DNA of 64,000 nucleotides, from the NCBI RefSeq assembly GCF_019059575.1, contig NW_024881532.1, positions 124,001-188,000 of the forward strand. Reading direction: 5' to 3'. Position 1 is the stretch's first letter. Each line of letters opens with the position of its first letter. The DNA comes from Amphibalanus amphitrite. Lineage: Eukaryota > Arthropoda > Thecostraca > Balanomorpha > Balanidae. The notes below the pieces were generated by a model, which had not been told where the DNA came from, searched no databases, and saw only the letters and a list, made by a program, of their open reading frames with translations. Shown here piece by piece: positions 41,187 through 52,128 of this stretch. A program made the position numbers and the translations under genes.

Positions 41187-44100
41187 ACAACATACTCCAG
41201 TGGAACTGCAGAGGCCTAGTTTCGAACTGGGCCGAAAGCAAAATGATCTTCCTTCTACTAGCACCCATAGTAATAGCGCTACAAGAAACATGGTTACTTC
41301 CAACCGATCCATATAACTTTTCGCTGTTCAACTATTCGCTATATCGATACGATGAGACTGAAGGAGAGCGGCGCCACGGCGGCTCCGCTTTATACATCAA
41401 CAATAACTACGTACATGATTTGATAACGCTCAACACTCCATTGCAAGCGGTGGCTTGCACTATCCGTTTGCACGGACGGAATTTGGACATTTGCTCCATC
41501 TACATTCCTCCGAACACAGACAACCACACACTTGAAAGAAATCTCAACCGTCTAATAGCACAGTTCCGACATCCATTTCTCTTACTCGGAGACTTTAATG
41601 CCCATAGTCCGATGTGGGGCCGTAACATTAGAGTACCCGATGATCGCGGTGAAATAGTTGAACGCTTTCTCGACACGAACCACCTGGTTCTCCTTAACAC
41701 AGGAGAAAACACACATTTTTCTTTAGCACACAACAGTGAATCTGCAATCGATCTTTCGATATGTTCTCCACAAATCGCTGCCCTTTTTGATTGGATAGTA
41801 GATACAGATGTTCACCACAGTGATCACTATCTAATCAAGCTGTGTACAACTTTCCGATCTGATGACGATGCTACTTCCGCTTTTATTCCTCGGTGGAATT
41901 TGAAGAAGGCAGACTGGGCTAAGTTTCAAGAGTTTTGTGCGGTTGACCACGAACAGTTTCATTCTCCAGAACAAGGGATCACCTTTTTAACAAACACAAT
42001 TTTGTCAGCCGCAAACAACTCGATTCCAACCACGACGCCACCAGGAAGGAAACGAGTTCCATGGTGGTCTTCGGAAGTAGCTAGGGCGTTGGCCAAACGG
42101 AAAAGGGCTTTTCGAAGATACCTGCGGCTCCGCGACGAGGAAAGTTTAATTTTACGTAACAGAGAAAGAGCAAAATGCAGAAAAATCATCAGAGAAGCAA
42201 AAAAGGCATCTTGGCGATCCTTTTTATCACAATTCAACACACAGACGCCACTAAGCAAAATATGGTCACTGGTCCGATCGCTTTCCGGGAAACGGACATT
42301 TTCCAGCCTTCCAATACTTCACATAAATAATGCAACCATTACGGAACCACAACAAGTGGTAAATACAATAGCAGAGACATTTTCTCGCTACAGTTCGACT
42401 ACGAATTATAGAGCGGGATTTATTGAAGAATTCAGAAGAACGTCTACTCTACCTCCGAATGCATTTAGGTCCAACAACACAGAAACTTATAACGACGCTT
42501 TCTCCTTATCGGAACTACTTGATGCGATCTCCTCCACCGGAAACACATCAATAGGGCCAGATAAGTTACACTACTCTTTCTTCCGACACTTACCCGACAA
42601 TACTTTGAAGTTCATGCTCTTTACTTTGAACGAGTTGTGGACAAGATGTATTTTTCCAGAAGACTGGCGATCGGCAAATGTTATCCCTTTGCCCAAACCT
42701 GGGAAAGATAGGAGAAATCCCGAGAATTATCGTCCGATATCGTTGACTAGCTGTTTCGGAAAAATATTTGAACGGATGGTGGGTAAAAGACTTGAATGGT
42801 TTTTAGAGACTAATAATTTACTTTCAAAATTTCAGAGTGGTTTTCGAAAAAATCATTCCACATATGACCATATTGTACGATTAGAAACAGACATCAGGAA
42901 GGCATTTAAACACAAAAGACACACAACTGCAGTATTTTTAGACATATCCAGAGCATATGACATGGTATATAGACCTGCACTGATTTGGAAACTACATCGT
43001 CTTGGCTTACGAGGACACCTGGCTCATTATCTAGTAGGATTTCTTTCTGGTATGCGCTACTTTCGATTACGGTGTCGTTCCCTGCACTCCAATATCTATT
43101 CACTTGAAAATGGTTTGCCGCAAGGAAGCTGTTTGTCTCCAATTTTGTTTAATATAATGATTAACGACCTCTTCGACACAGTTCCTCAAGGTATTAGCTG
43201 CTCTTTATTCGCAGACGATTGTGCTATCTGGTGTACAGATTCTGATTCTGAACACTCCATTCCTAGATTACAGATAGCTTTGAATAACATAGATGGATGG
43301 TCTCGAAAAAATGGTTTCGTTTTCTCACCAGCCAAATCAGCTGTCATGACATTTACGAAAAATACTCATATGCGTGATACATCCCATCTTCGGCTTTCTG
43401 GCAACATTATTCCACGTGTAGCTTCATTTAAGTTCCTTGGAATAGTTTTGGATTCTCGACTTAGCATGGTAAAACACGTACAACATGTTAAAGCCAAATG
43501 CTCCAAACGTCTGAATTTATTCAGGTGCATAGCAGGCACGGAGTTTGGAGCGGATAGGAAAACCATGCTTCGGTTGATACAAGGCCATAGTTTTGCCCAT
43601 CATAGAATATGGAGGAGTTATTTATTCAGGGGCCAGTGAAAATACACTTAAAAAATTAGACACCATACAGAACACCTTTATTCGTATCGCCATTGGCGCC
43701 ATGAAGACCACTCCAATTCCATTTCTTCAGGTTGAAGCGGTCGTGCCTCCCCTGCAAATTCGAGGAATGGAACAATCATTACGCTTTATAGCAAAACTTT
43801 CATATCATCCCTATCACAGCACATACCCATCTCTTCGTGTGTTACCCTTCATACATCACAATTACTTAGGTCCGGCAGAGAGAAGATCCGGCCTCACGAT
43901 TGCTTCTCGAGCTAGAAAATTTTCTACTGACTTAAACTACATCCAACCAAACATTTTACCACTCCCGAAGCTTAACATAGTACCATGGCGTAGAAAAGAC
44001 AGGGAAGTCTTATTCCTTTTTGATTGCTCGAAAAAACATATGACAGTAGAAGAAGTACAGCAACAATTTTACCAAGTACGTGAGCAATTCCAGGACTTCC

Positions 44101-44945
44101 ACTTCATCTACACAGATGGTTCGAAAAGTGGTCATCGCACGTCCAATGCAATTTTCTACAATGGTGATGAGCAAATAGTATCTCAAATCCGCTTACAAAA
44201 TGAAACAAGTATATTCACCGCAGAACAGCACGCGGTGCTTGAAGCACTGAAACTCACACAAAACAAACAATGGAACAAAGTAGTAATATGCACCGACTCC
44301 CGATCGGTTATTCAATCTTTACAAAACAAGCATCCGTCATCGCCATTGCACATACACATATATAACTTACATCAAACATTATCAACGAATGGTGTACAAA
44401 TCAAGTTTATTTGGATCCCTGGGCACAGCGGCATACATGGCAATGTCCAAGCCGACAAATACGCCAGAAATGCACTAGCACTTACACATATCACAAATAT
44501 TCCAATTGAATATCAAAGCATTAAAACAGTTCTTAGACAAAAAACACTTGGTCTTTGGAGAAAACAATGGTTGGAGGTAACTCGAGCAACGCAACTTCGT
44601 CGTATTAAAAAAGATATTACTGAATGGCAGAGTTCAAACAGAAACAATAGGGAAGAAGAAAAGGTATTAGCTCGGCTCCGCTTGGGACATGCTTGGTACA
44701 CACACAGTTACATTTACAAACAAGATGCTCAACCAACATGTAATGTATGCCGAACCCCGGTTACAGTCGATCACATAATCATCCAGTGTCCAAAATACGA
44801 AAGGGAAAGGCACCAACTCCGGAACCATTGCAACAGGCACGGTTTACCATTCACATTGGCTACAATTCTTGGAGACTCAGAAGACGGTTTGCAAGATCTT
44901 TTATTCCATTTTCTTCGAAACACAGATCTTTTCACAAGACTATAA
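41129..44945 (+). pseudogene. LINE B ORF2 polyprotein, one frameshift
   Basis: The first frame (to 43639) has the endonuclease (ILQWNCRGLVSNWAESK, ALQETWLLP, GDFNAHSPMWG, SDHYLI) and reverse transcriptase (GLPQGSCLSPILFNIMIND, LFADDCAIW). A one-base indel near 43577 moves the reading to the frame of 43593-44945, which has RNase H (YTDGSKSG, EQHAVLEAL, CTDSRSV, GNVQADKYA) and a terminal zinc motif (CNVCRTPVTVDHIIIQC). No ATG precedes the endonuclease core in the ORF2 frame, so translation probably depends on ORF1. Apart from the indel the copy looks well preserved. Confidence 0.9.
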
Positions 44946-45050
44946 GAAATCCACAGTTTAGTATAGAATAACACAACAAGGGCATGAAATGGTCAGTATG
45001 GCCGAAATGCCCAAAATTCAAAAATCAATCAATCAATCAATTCCGAAGGA

Positions 45051-45191
45051 ACGGGCTTAGCCTTGGAACGGGCTCAGCCCCGGCGACTCACTAGGGTGCC
45101 TGCCCAGACCAATGTTTCCCCCTAAATCCTATCATCCCTCCGGCTCTGCAATGGTCTTGTCGACCGAAAGGGCCTAACTCAACAAACAACA
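45051..45191 (+). mobile_element. 5'-truncated family D tail
   Basis: This 141-bp piece matches the 3' part of family D (GGGCTCAGCCCCGGCGACTC ... GCAATGGTCTTGTCGACCG) and ends in AACTCAACAAACAACA directly before the fifth TTCCGAAGGA (45192-45201). 5' truncation is typical of target-primed reverse transcription. Confidence 0.75.
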
Positions 45192-45565
45192 TTCCGAAGG
45201 ACATGTAATCCTCGCCGGGAGTTTTTCGGAAGTATAGGGGAGTGAAACTTCTCTGAGAGATTCCCTGCTGAAGGCGCGCGGTTCCCCGCGTGGGGGTCAG
45301 GAACAATATGGGGAGTTATATCAGAAAAATAGGGGAGTTGAGCTGCTATATTTTACACCCTAATTTGGGAGTTTGACACCCTGTCGGGTGCTTAGGGACC
45401 AAAAAGCGGTGCTCGGCTGATATTTGAGGGGTGTCACCTGCAGTCTAACGGAACCCCATGTGGGCCGGCGCTGACCCCCCTTTAGCGGCTGCGACTCCCC
45501 ACTATGCGTCGAAACCCTCCTGGGGTGTACGCCAAACACCCCATTTATAATAGCTCAGCGACTCC

Positions 45566-45920
45566 CCCCGCAGGGGGCTGACCGTGGTCAGAGCTGCTGC
45601 TTAGCCGGGGTCATCTGGCTCCGGCTGTGCGGTGGCTGTGACTTCGGCCAGTAAGGGGAGTAGCGCCCCCTCGGCCCCAGCTTGACGCGCGTTTGACCTG
45701 GACTTGCCTTGCTCACCGGATGGATTGTCTGCAGGATTGGCCCCGCAGGGGGTTGGCAGTGGCCTGGGTCGCTGTTGGACTGGGCTCCTTGGGCCCTCGC
45801 CCCGCGGCGGCCCTGGCCTCGGCCAGCAAGGGGAGTAGCGCCCCCTCGGCCCCAGCTTGACCCATGCTTGCTTACGATTTGCTTTTGATCACTGGATGGA
45901 CAGATGGTACGGCCCGACTT
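45566..45920 (+). repeat. 175-bp tandem units in LINE C 5' region
   Basis: Words CCCCGCAGGGGG (45566 and 45741) and AAGGGGAGTAGCGCCCCCTC (near 45653 and 45828) repeat with a 175-bp period. A weaker third match lies at about 46082. Tandem 5' units act as promoter monomers in some LINEs; that role is inference here. Confidence 0.7.
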
Positions 45921-46569
45921 TTCTTGGTTTCCGTGGTTTTGTTTCTCTTGAGCGGTCTTTGTTTGCTTTTGCTTTGCTTCTCACCGGATGTCTGCGTTTC
46001 GTTCGATCACAGCTTTCTGATTCCTTTCCCCTTTTTTCGTTGTTTTTTGCACCCGCAGGAACACAGCCGAGTTGGGCTAGTGTAAGGGGAGTGGCGTCCC
46101 CTCGGGTACCAGCCGGTTTTACTAGGCTAGGCGAGCCGACCCGTACCCCAGGACAACGGGATCCTGGAGGTTGAGCCCCCCACCGTGCGGAGCCAGTCGC
46201 GGTGGCTGGGCAACACGCCTCTTTGGCCCTGAGTTCTGTAAGGGCGGGACACTCAGTGGGGCGCCGCACTTGAGGAGCCATTCCCAGTCGTGATGCCGCC
46301 GGGGGTGGTGTTGGAGAGGTGTCGCCGGCGGGGTTCGGGCACTTGTGCTCGTCCTCCGTCGGTGGGACTGATCTGTCGCTGCCCCTGGCGGTGACTCGGC
46401 GAGGCGTCAAGGGAGGAGGCGGTATCCGACCGTGGGGGGTGGTGAGTCTCTCTCTCCCCCTCGGAAGGTGCCGCCAAGTCCCGTACAGTCAGCTCGGCCG
46501 TCCTAGGCCTTGTAGCGGCGCCGTTGCGGAGCGTCGGCGGCCGAGCTGGCGGAGACCAAGCACACTTCC

Positions 46570-48276
46570 ATGGATGACCGGACCAACCCCCCTTCCCCTC
46601 AATCCAACCCCTCGGCTTCGGCCGATTCTCGCCCGTTGGCCTCGGCCGGCGGGCGAACGTCACACGAGAAGGTTCCTCGAAACCCAAAGATCCTTATCCT
46701 AAGGAGCAGTGACAAACAGCTGGGTGCGCTGTCCCCCTTCCAACGGAAGGACGGCTGCGACCGCCTCGGCAAGATCCTCCGCTGCGATCGGATGCGCGAT
46801 GGGGCTTTGGAAGTCGAATTCGAGAAAAGTGAGGAGGCTGCAAAAGCCTTAAGCGCCACCCGATTTGTGTATACCGAGGGACGGGCCTCCGGCAGGAAGC
46901 TGGTCTCTGTCTCTCTCTCAGTTGAGCCGCACAGGTCAAAGAACTCGAGCAGAGGGGTCATCAACTGCTTTGACCTCAGAGACGTGAGCAATGACGACAT
47001 CGCAGACGGCCTCGCCGACTTTGGCGTCACAGCAGCACACCGCATCTTGGCGAGGAGAGGCACGGTCCCCACGAATAACATTATCTTAACCTTTGACTCC
47101 ACCGACATGCCGAGCGAGGTTCGCGTGGGGTACGTGAGGGTTCGTGTGCGACCTTACGTCCCGGCACCCATGCGTTGTTTCCGCTGTCAACGTTTTGGTC
47201 ATACGAAGGACAACTGCCGAGGCAAACCCGTGTGCTCCAAGTGTGCTTCCCAGGACCACACTGACGACACGTGCAGCTCGGAAACCCCTCGATGCGTCAA
47301 CTGCGGAGAGGGGCAGACACCGCACTCCGCGTATGACAGGTCCTGCCCTACATACGTCAAAGAGAAGGAGATAAACACCATCAAGGCTACCAGAAATCTG
47401 TCGTTTAAAGAGGCCCGGGAGGTGTATAACCAAACTCACCCGAAGACCTCGTATGCCCAAAAGGTGAGAGTGACAAACTCAACCGATGCCTCCCAGATGA
47501 GTGTTGCACAGCTTGTGCAGCTCCTCAAGCGATTCGGCCTCACTGTCGTAGCCACTGATGGCTCAGTGGACCCCCCGGCGCCTCGTGCGCCGCCGAGCGA
47601 CACGGAGCAGGCTGCTCAGGAGTCAGTGTGGGGTCCACCCAGTCCGGCTCCAGCCGCGAGTGGAGACGAGTGGACCGTCGTCCAGCGCCGACAGGGTGGT
47701 CGGCGCCCCCTGGCGCAGGGTAAGGCGCCACCCACCCCGCCCCGCCCCCGACCGTCTACGGCGGTGCAGGAGGCTCTGCGGCGGGGGGAGGAGGAGAGGA
47801 GGGCACGTGAGGCGAGGAGGGCTCGCCTCGTCCAGAAGGCCCTCGAGGCTAAAGAAGCCTCGTCTGCCGACTCCGCCTCCGGGAGTGCCAACGCGGCCGC
47901 CGCCGCTGACACCCCGGAGACACCTGAGGCGGGGACTCGGCCCATCATGGGTCCCCCGCCGCCTCCTCCACCTCCGCAGCGGCGGCCACCACCGCCGCTG
48001 CCAGAGACGCCTGTGTCGAGGACACAGGCCGCCGCCTCGACATCCCCGTCGGGGCGGCAACAGTCCTCCGCGGCTCCAGGGCGCCTCGCCAAGCGGCAGA
48101 CGCCCCCGAGCTGGTCGCCCTCGGAGGGTGACGCCCCTCGGGCGAAAAAGCCCCAGCAGGGCTCGAGCCACGCCCGATCTGCCTCCGCTGAAGGGAGGCT
48201 TCATCGAGAGGGCTCGGGGCACCCCCGCATCCGTTACGGGGGGAGCGCCTCCTCGGAGTTAGAGGACCTAGTCTAG
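46570..48276 (+). CDS. LINE C ORF1, zinc-knuckle protein
   Basis: A 568-residue intact ORF starting MDDRTNPPSPQSNP. Residues ~200-262 carry three knuckles (CFRCQRFGHTKDNC, CSKCASQDHTDDTC, CVNCGEGQTPHSAYDRSC). The C-terminal third is Ala/Pro/Arg/Glu-rich with a proline run, and is probably disordered. As in other LINE ORF1 proteins, it likely coats the RNA in the ribonucleoprotein. It ends 81 nt before the first ORF2 codon called here. Confidence 0.93.
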   Translation: MDDRTNPPSPQSNPSASADSRPLASAGGRTSHEKVPRNPKILILRSSDKQLGALSPFQRKDGCDRLGKILRCDRMRDGALEVEFEKSEEAAKALSATRFVYTEGRASGRKLVSVSLSVEPHRSKNSSRGVINCFDLRDVSNDDIADGLADFGVTAAHRILARRGTVPTNNIILTFDSTDMPSEVRVGYVRVRVRPYVPAPMRCFRCQRFGHTKDNCRGKPVCSKCASQDHTDDTCSSETPRCVNCGEGQTPHSAYDRSCPTYVKEKEINTIKATRNLSFKEAREVYNQTHPKTSYAQKVRVTNSTDASQMSVAQLVQLLKRFGLTVVATDGSVDPPAPRAPPSDTEQAAQESVWGPPSPAPAASGDEWTVVQRRQGGRRPLAQGKAPPTPPRPRPSTAVQEALRRGEEERRAREARRARLVQKALEAKEASSADSASGSANAAAAADTPETPEAGTRPIMGPPPPPPPPQRRPPPPLPETPVSRTQAAASTSPSGRQQSSAAPGRLAKRQTPPSWSPSEGDAPRAKKPQQGSSHARSASAEGRLHREGSGHPRIRYGGSASSELEDLV

Positions 48277-48357
48277 TCTTTCAGTCTAGTCATTTCCTCT
48301 TTTATCCTTTTATCTTTTTCGCGCTATTGCGCTTTTTTACCAGGTGCATTTCTCTCG

Positions 48358-51300
48358 GTGTTTTTTACCTTTTTTGTGGTCAGTCAGGTATCTGCGTGCG
48401 CCTTTGCCTCATGTTATACGCGCCCTTTTTGCGCCTTTTTAACCACGCCTTTTATTCTACAGTGGAACTGTAGAGGCCTCCGGGCCAACTACCAGGACCT
48501 ACAGTCTCTTATCCGTTGGCGCACACCCCTTGTTTTAGGTCTCCAGGAGACCAAGCTTGCGCCAAATGTCACCCTTGCCATCAAGGGCTACTCTGTTTTT
48601 AGGAGAGACCTGGACACCCCTACCATTGCCCATGGAGGTGTGCTTCTGGCGGTTCACCACAGCGTACCTGCGCGCCAGGTGCCGCTGCAGACTCCCCTGC
48701 AGGCGGTGGCCGCCAGAGTTGATTTCAACCACCGGGAACTGACTGTGTGCTCCTTATACCTTCCACCAGGTATAGCGCTCCCGGTGGTTGAGCTTCATCG
48801 ACTTGTCGATGAGCTTCCACCTCCGGTCCTGGTAGTCGGCGATTTTAACGCCCATAGCCTGGCGTGGGGATGCGACACGACTGGCACTCGTGGTCGACTT
48901 TTAGAATCTTTTATCCGCGATGAGGCGCTGTGTATTTTAAATACAGGACAGCGCACCCATTTTACGACACCCTCCGGTCAAACATCGGCTCTGGACCTGA
49001 GCTTAGTCAGTCCGCGGCTAGCTCAGCTTTTTACCTGGTCCGTCCATGACGACCCACTCGGGAGCGACCACTTCCCAGTGTGGCTGGAGCACCAGGAGTC
49101 CCCAGTGTCGGGCAACCGTCCACCTAGGTGGAATGTTCGGAAAGCCGACTGGGGCGAATTCCAGGCCGCTGTAGAGGCCTCTGTTTTAGCCAGAGCCGAC
49201 GCCTCTGTGATGTCTACAGAGGATTTTACATGTTTACTCAATGACTCCGCAAACGGGTGCATACCCAAGACGTCGAGTCAGCCTCGTCGTCCTCCGGTCC
49301 CGTGGTGGACCAAGGAATGCGGAGATGCGATTCGTGCCAGGAAACGCGCTTTTAGAAAGTTTGACCGGAGTAGTACTACTGAGAACCTCATCGCTTTTAA
49401 GAGAGCGCGGGCTTTTGCCCGACGCGTTTTAAAGGAGGCAAAGGCTGTTTCATGGCGCACTTATGTAAGTTCCTTAAACCGTTTTACTCCTACGACCCAA
49501 ATATGGGCACGCATGAAGCGTATTGAAGGCCGGTTCAGCTCTGTTCCGCTTCCGGTTTTAAGAGTGAACAACACGGACATATCTCACCCTTCAGACGTCG
49601 CAGAGACGATAGGTCGTGCACTCTATCAGCGCTGCCGAGGAGAGCCGTCCTCACGACCTGCACCAGCCGCCGTGGACTTCAGCACAGCTGAAAATTTGGT
49701 GTACAACGAGCCTTTCTCTATGGCTGAGCTCACGTCTGCCATCAGCTCGTTGCGCAGCGTCTCAGAAGGTCCGGATGCTGTCCACAACGACATGCTCCGT
49801 CATCTCCCAGCAGTTGCCCTCGAGGCGCTGCTAGCAACCTTCAATTCGCTTTGGGAGACTGGCACTTTCCCTGAGACCTGGCGGGAAGCCACTATCATTC
49901 CTATCTTGAAGGCTGGCAAGTCGGGACATGACCCTCTCCATTATCGGCCCATCTCTCTCACATCATCGCTATCAAAGCTGATGGAGAAGATGGTCAATGT
50001 GCGTTTTAGCTGGTTTCTGGAACACCATGGTGTTTTTACAAACGCCCAGTGCGGTTTTAGAAAGCACCGCAGCCCTGTTGACCACATTTTAGCCCTTGAC
50101 ACCGAGATACGCACCTGTTTTACTGAAAGGAAGCACCTTGGAGCACTGTTCTTTGATATTGAGGCGGCCTATGATACAGTCTTACGACACAGCATACTTT
50201 TCAAAGTATATAAGTACGGCATACGCGGCCGGATGGGCCTCTTTATCGAGAACTTTTTATCGGGTCGTCGGTTTAAAGTCCGAGTCGGTAACCAGTTGTC
50301 TAGCAGTTTTATCCAAGAGAATGGAGTCCCTCAGGGAGGGGTGCTTAGTGTGGCGTTATTCGCAGTGGCGATTAACGATATCGCCGATGATCTCCCGGTC
50401 TCTATCGGCAGATCGCTTTTTGTTGACGATTTTGCCATCTGGTTCGCCGCTTCCAGCGCTCGGCACATGGCCAGACAACTGCAGCTTGCAGTCAGACGGC
50501 TTGAGAGATGGAGCCGCGACAATGGTCTCCGTTTTTCAACGAGGAAGACTGTTGCCATGCATTTCTGTCGCCGCCGCTGCGCCGACCCTACATTGGGTAT
50601 CCGTCTGTACGGACAGACGATCCCCACGCAGCCGGTGGCGAAGTTTCTTGGTATGACGTTTGACGGACGTTTGACGTATAAAGAACATTTTAGAACGCTT
50701 CGGGAACGATGTTTTAAATCCCTGAACGTTTTAAAGTGTGTTGCCCGCACATCATACGGTGCGGATCGCAAAACTCTGCTCCTCTTGTACCGGTCGATCA
50801 TCCGATCGAAGCTGGACTACGCGTGTTTTGTTTATGATTCTGCAAGTGAGTCCAGCAAGAAGTCCCTGGACGCAGTACATCACGCTGCGCTCCGCGTTGC
50901 CACCGGGGCTTTCCGCACTTCTCCAAAGAGTAGTCTTCTGGCTGAAACGAATGAGCCACCTCTAGCTCTTCGTCGCCAGATGCTGGGGATGCGTTACACT
51001 TTGAAACTTCGCCAATACCCAACGCATCCGACGTACCCGTACGTCTTTTCACGTCACGCTACTCGATCTGACGGGAGGGTACGACCGTCGTTTGGAGAAC
51101 GCATGGGAGGTCTTTTTTCAGCTGCTAACATATCCTTGCGTGGCGTTCGGCGTACCTGGGACACGCCCCCTCCACCCTGGAAAAACGCCAATCCGCAAGT
51201 GGACCTCTCACTATCGACTGTTAAGAAGGACAACTTGTTGCCTGCTGAGGCGCGAGCCAGAGCCTTAGAGCACATTGCCGTTTATGATGGTTTTATCACG

Positions 51301-52128
51301 GTTTATACAGACGGCTCGAAGACAACCGAGGGAGCGGGCTGCTCTTTTGTCGCTGGTCGTGACACCCGCTCGTTTTCTCTGCCACCTTCCGCCTCGGTGT
51401 TTTCTTCAGAGCTAGTCGCTATAGAGAAGGCTTTGTGTTTCATCGAGGTTTCTGGCAGTCCCTTTTACTTGATTTTATCTGATTCTCTTAGCAGCTTATT
51501 GGCCTTACGTACTTTTAACTCAGTTGACCCCATCGTGCGGGACATTTTAACTCGGCTTACGTCGGTGGAGCAATCTGGAAAATCAGTCCGTTTCTGCTGG
51601 ATTCCCAGTCACGTCGGCATTGAAGGCAATGAGCTTGCTGATGCTGCTGCCAGACGCGCCGCCGCAGCACCCTGCACTCGGCGCTTGCCTCTGCCTGCCC
51701 GGGATTTTTATCCGCTGGTGCGACCCTTCATGCTTTCAAAGTGGCAGGCAGAGTGGGATTTGTGTGTAAGGAACAAGCTGAGAGAGTTGAAACCAACTCT
51801 AGAGCCTTGGCAGTCTTGCCTGCAAGGCAATCGTTTCCAGGAAGTGGTCCTCTGCAGACTCCGTATTGGTCACACATACGCGACGCACAGCTATCTCCTT
51901 TCAGGAGGTGAGCAGCCTTTGTGCAACAGGTGTTCCGTGCCTCTAACCGTCGCTCACGTTCTTTTATCTTGCCCACTCTTTGAACGGAACCGGACACGCT
52001 ACCTGGGCTGTATTGCTCCTGGTACCACTATCCGCCACCTACTGGGTGACGAGTCACCCTGGGTTTTATCCGGCAATATTTTCTCCTTTATCCGTTCGGT
52101 CAACTTCCAGGTGATTTACTCAACCTGA
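48358..52128 (+). CDS. LINE C ORF2: endonuclease, reverse transcriptase, RNase H
   Basis: An uninterrupted frame of 1,256 codons. The N-terminal APE-like endonuclease has FILQWNCRGLRANYQ, GLQETKL, GDFNAHSLAWG and SDHFPVWL. The central reverse transcriptase has ENGVPQGGVLSVALFAVAIN and LFVDDFAIW, with Val in place of the more usual Ala before DD. RNase H has YTDGSK, SSELVAIEKAL, LSDSLSSL and GNELADAAARRAA, so its four acidic catalytic positions appear present. The C-terminal zinc motif is CNRCSVPLTVAHVLLSC. The frame opens at a GTG; no ATG precedes the endonuclease, so the true initiation mode is unclear. Confidence 0.93.
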   Translation: MFFTFFVVSQVSACAFASCYTRPFCAFLTTPFILQWNCRGLRANYQDLQSLIRWRTPLVLGLQETKLAPNVTLAIKGYSVFRRDLDTPTIAHGGVLLAVHHSVPARQVPLQTPLQAVAARVDFNHRELTVCSLYLPPGIALPVVELHRLVDELPPPVLVVGDFNAHSLAWGCDTTGTRGRLLESFIRDEALCILNTGQRTHFTTPSGQTSALDLSLVSPRLAQLFTWSVHDDPLGSDHFPVWLEHQESPVSGNRPPRWNVRKADWGEFQAAVEASVLARADASVMSTEDFTCLLNDSANGCIPKTSSQPRRPPVPWWTKECGDAIRARKRAFRKFDRSSTTENLIAFKRARAFARRVLKEAKAVSWRTYVSSLNRFTPTTQIWARMKRIEGRFSSVPLPVLRVNNTDISHPSDVAETIGRALYQRCRGEPSSRPAPAAVDFSTAENLVYNEPFSMAELTSAISSLRSVSEGPDAVHNDMLRHLPAVALEALLATFNSLWETGTFPETWREATIIPILKAGKSGHDPLHYRPISLTSSLSKLMEKMVNVRFSWFLEHHGVFTNAQCGFRKHRSPVDHILALDTEIRTCFTERKHLGALFFDIEAAYDTVLRHSILFKVYKYGIRGRMGLFIENFLSGRRFKVRVGNQLSSSFIQENGVPQGGVLSVALFAVAINDIADDLPVSIGRSLFVDDFAIWFAASSARHMARQLQLAVRRLERWSRDNGLRFSTRKTVAMHFCRRRCADPTLGIRLYGQTIPTQPVAKFLGMTFDGRLTYKEHFRTLRERCFKSLNVLKCVARTSYGADRKTLLLLYRSIIRSKLDYACFVYDSASESSKKSLDAVHHAALRVATGAFRTSPKSSLLAETNEPPLALRRQMLGMRYTLKLRQYPTHPTYPYVFSRHATRSDGRVRPSFGERMGGLFSAANISLRGVRRTWDTPPPPWKNANPQVDLSLSTVKKDNLLPAEARARALEHIAVYDGFITVYTDGSKTTEGAGCSFVAGRDTRSFSLPPSASVFSSELVAIEKALCFIEVSGSPFYLILSDSLSSLLALRTFNSVDPIVRDILTRLTSVEQSGKSVRFCWIPSHVGIEGNELADAAARRAAAAPCTRRLPLPARDFYPLVRPFMLSKWQAEWDLCVRNKLRELKPTLEPWQSCLQGNRFQEVVLCRLRIGHTYATHSYLLSGGEQPLCNRCSVPLTVAHVLLSCPLFERNRTRYLGCIAPGTTIRHLLGDESPWVLSGNIFSFIRSVNFQVIYST

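Larger units (their letters stand above)
39437..45040 (+). mobile_element. LINE B: second copy of the LINE A family
   Basis: An uninterrupted 5.6-kb copy with the same layout as LINE A and the same flanking motif TTCCGAAGGA on both sides (39427-39436 and 45041-45050). ORF1 is intact; ORF2 has a single frameshift. The 3' end is a CAAT-type repeat (AATCAATCAATCAA), not poly(A). Its reading frames differ from LINE A at many positions, so A and B are separate insertions or an old duplication. Confidence 0.9.

Noticed and set aside
47558-48262. Overlapping 234-codon plus-strand frame in LINE C ORF1
   Set aside because: It is a GC-rich shadow of the ORF1 C-terminal region in another frame.
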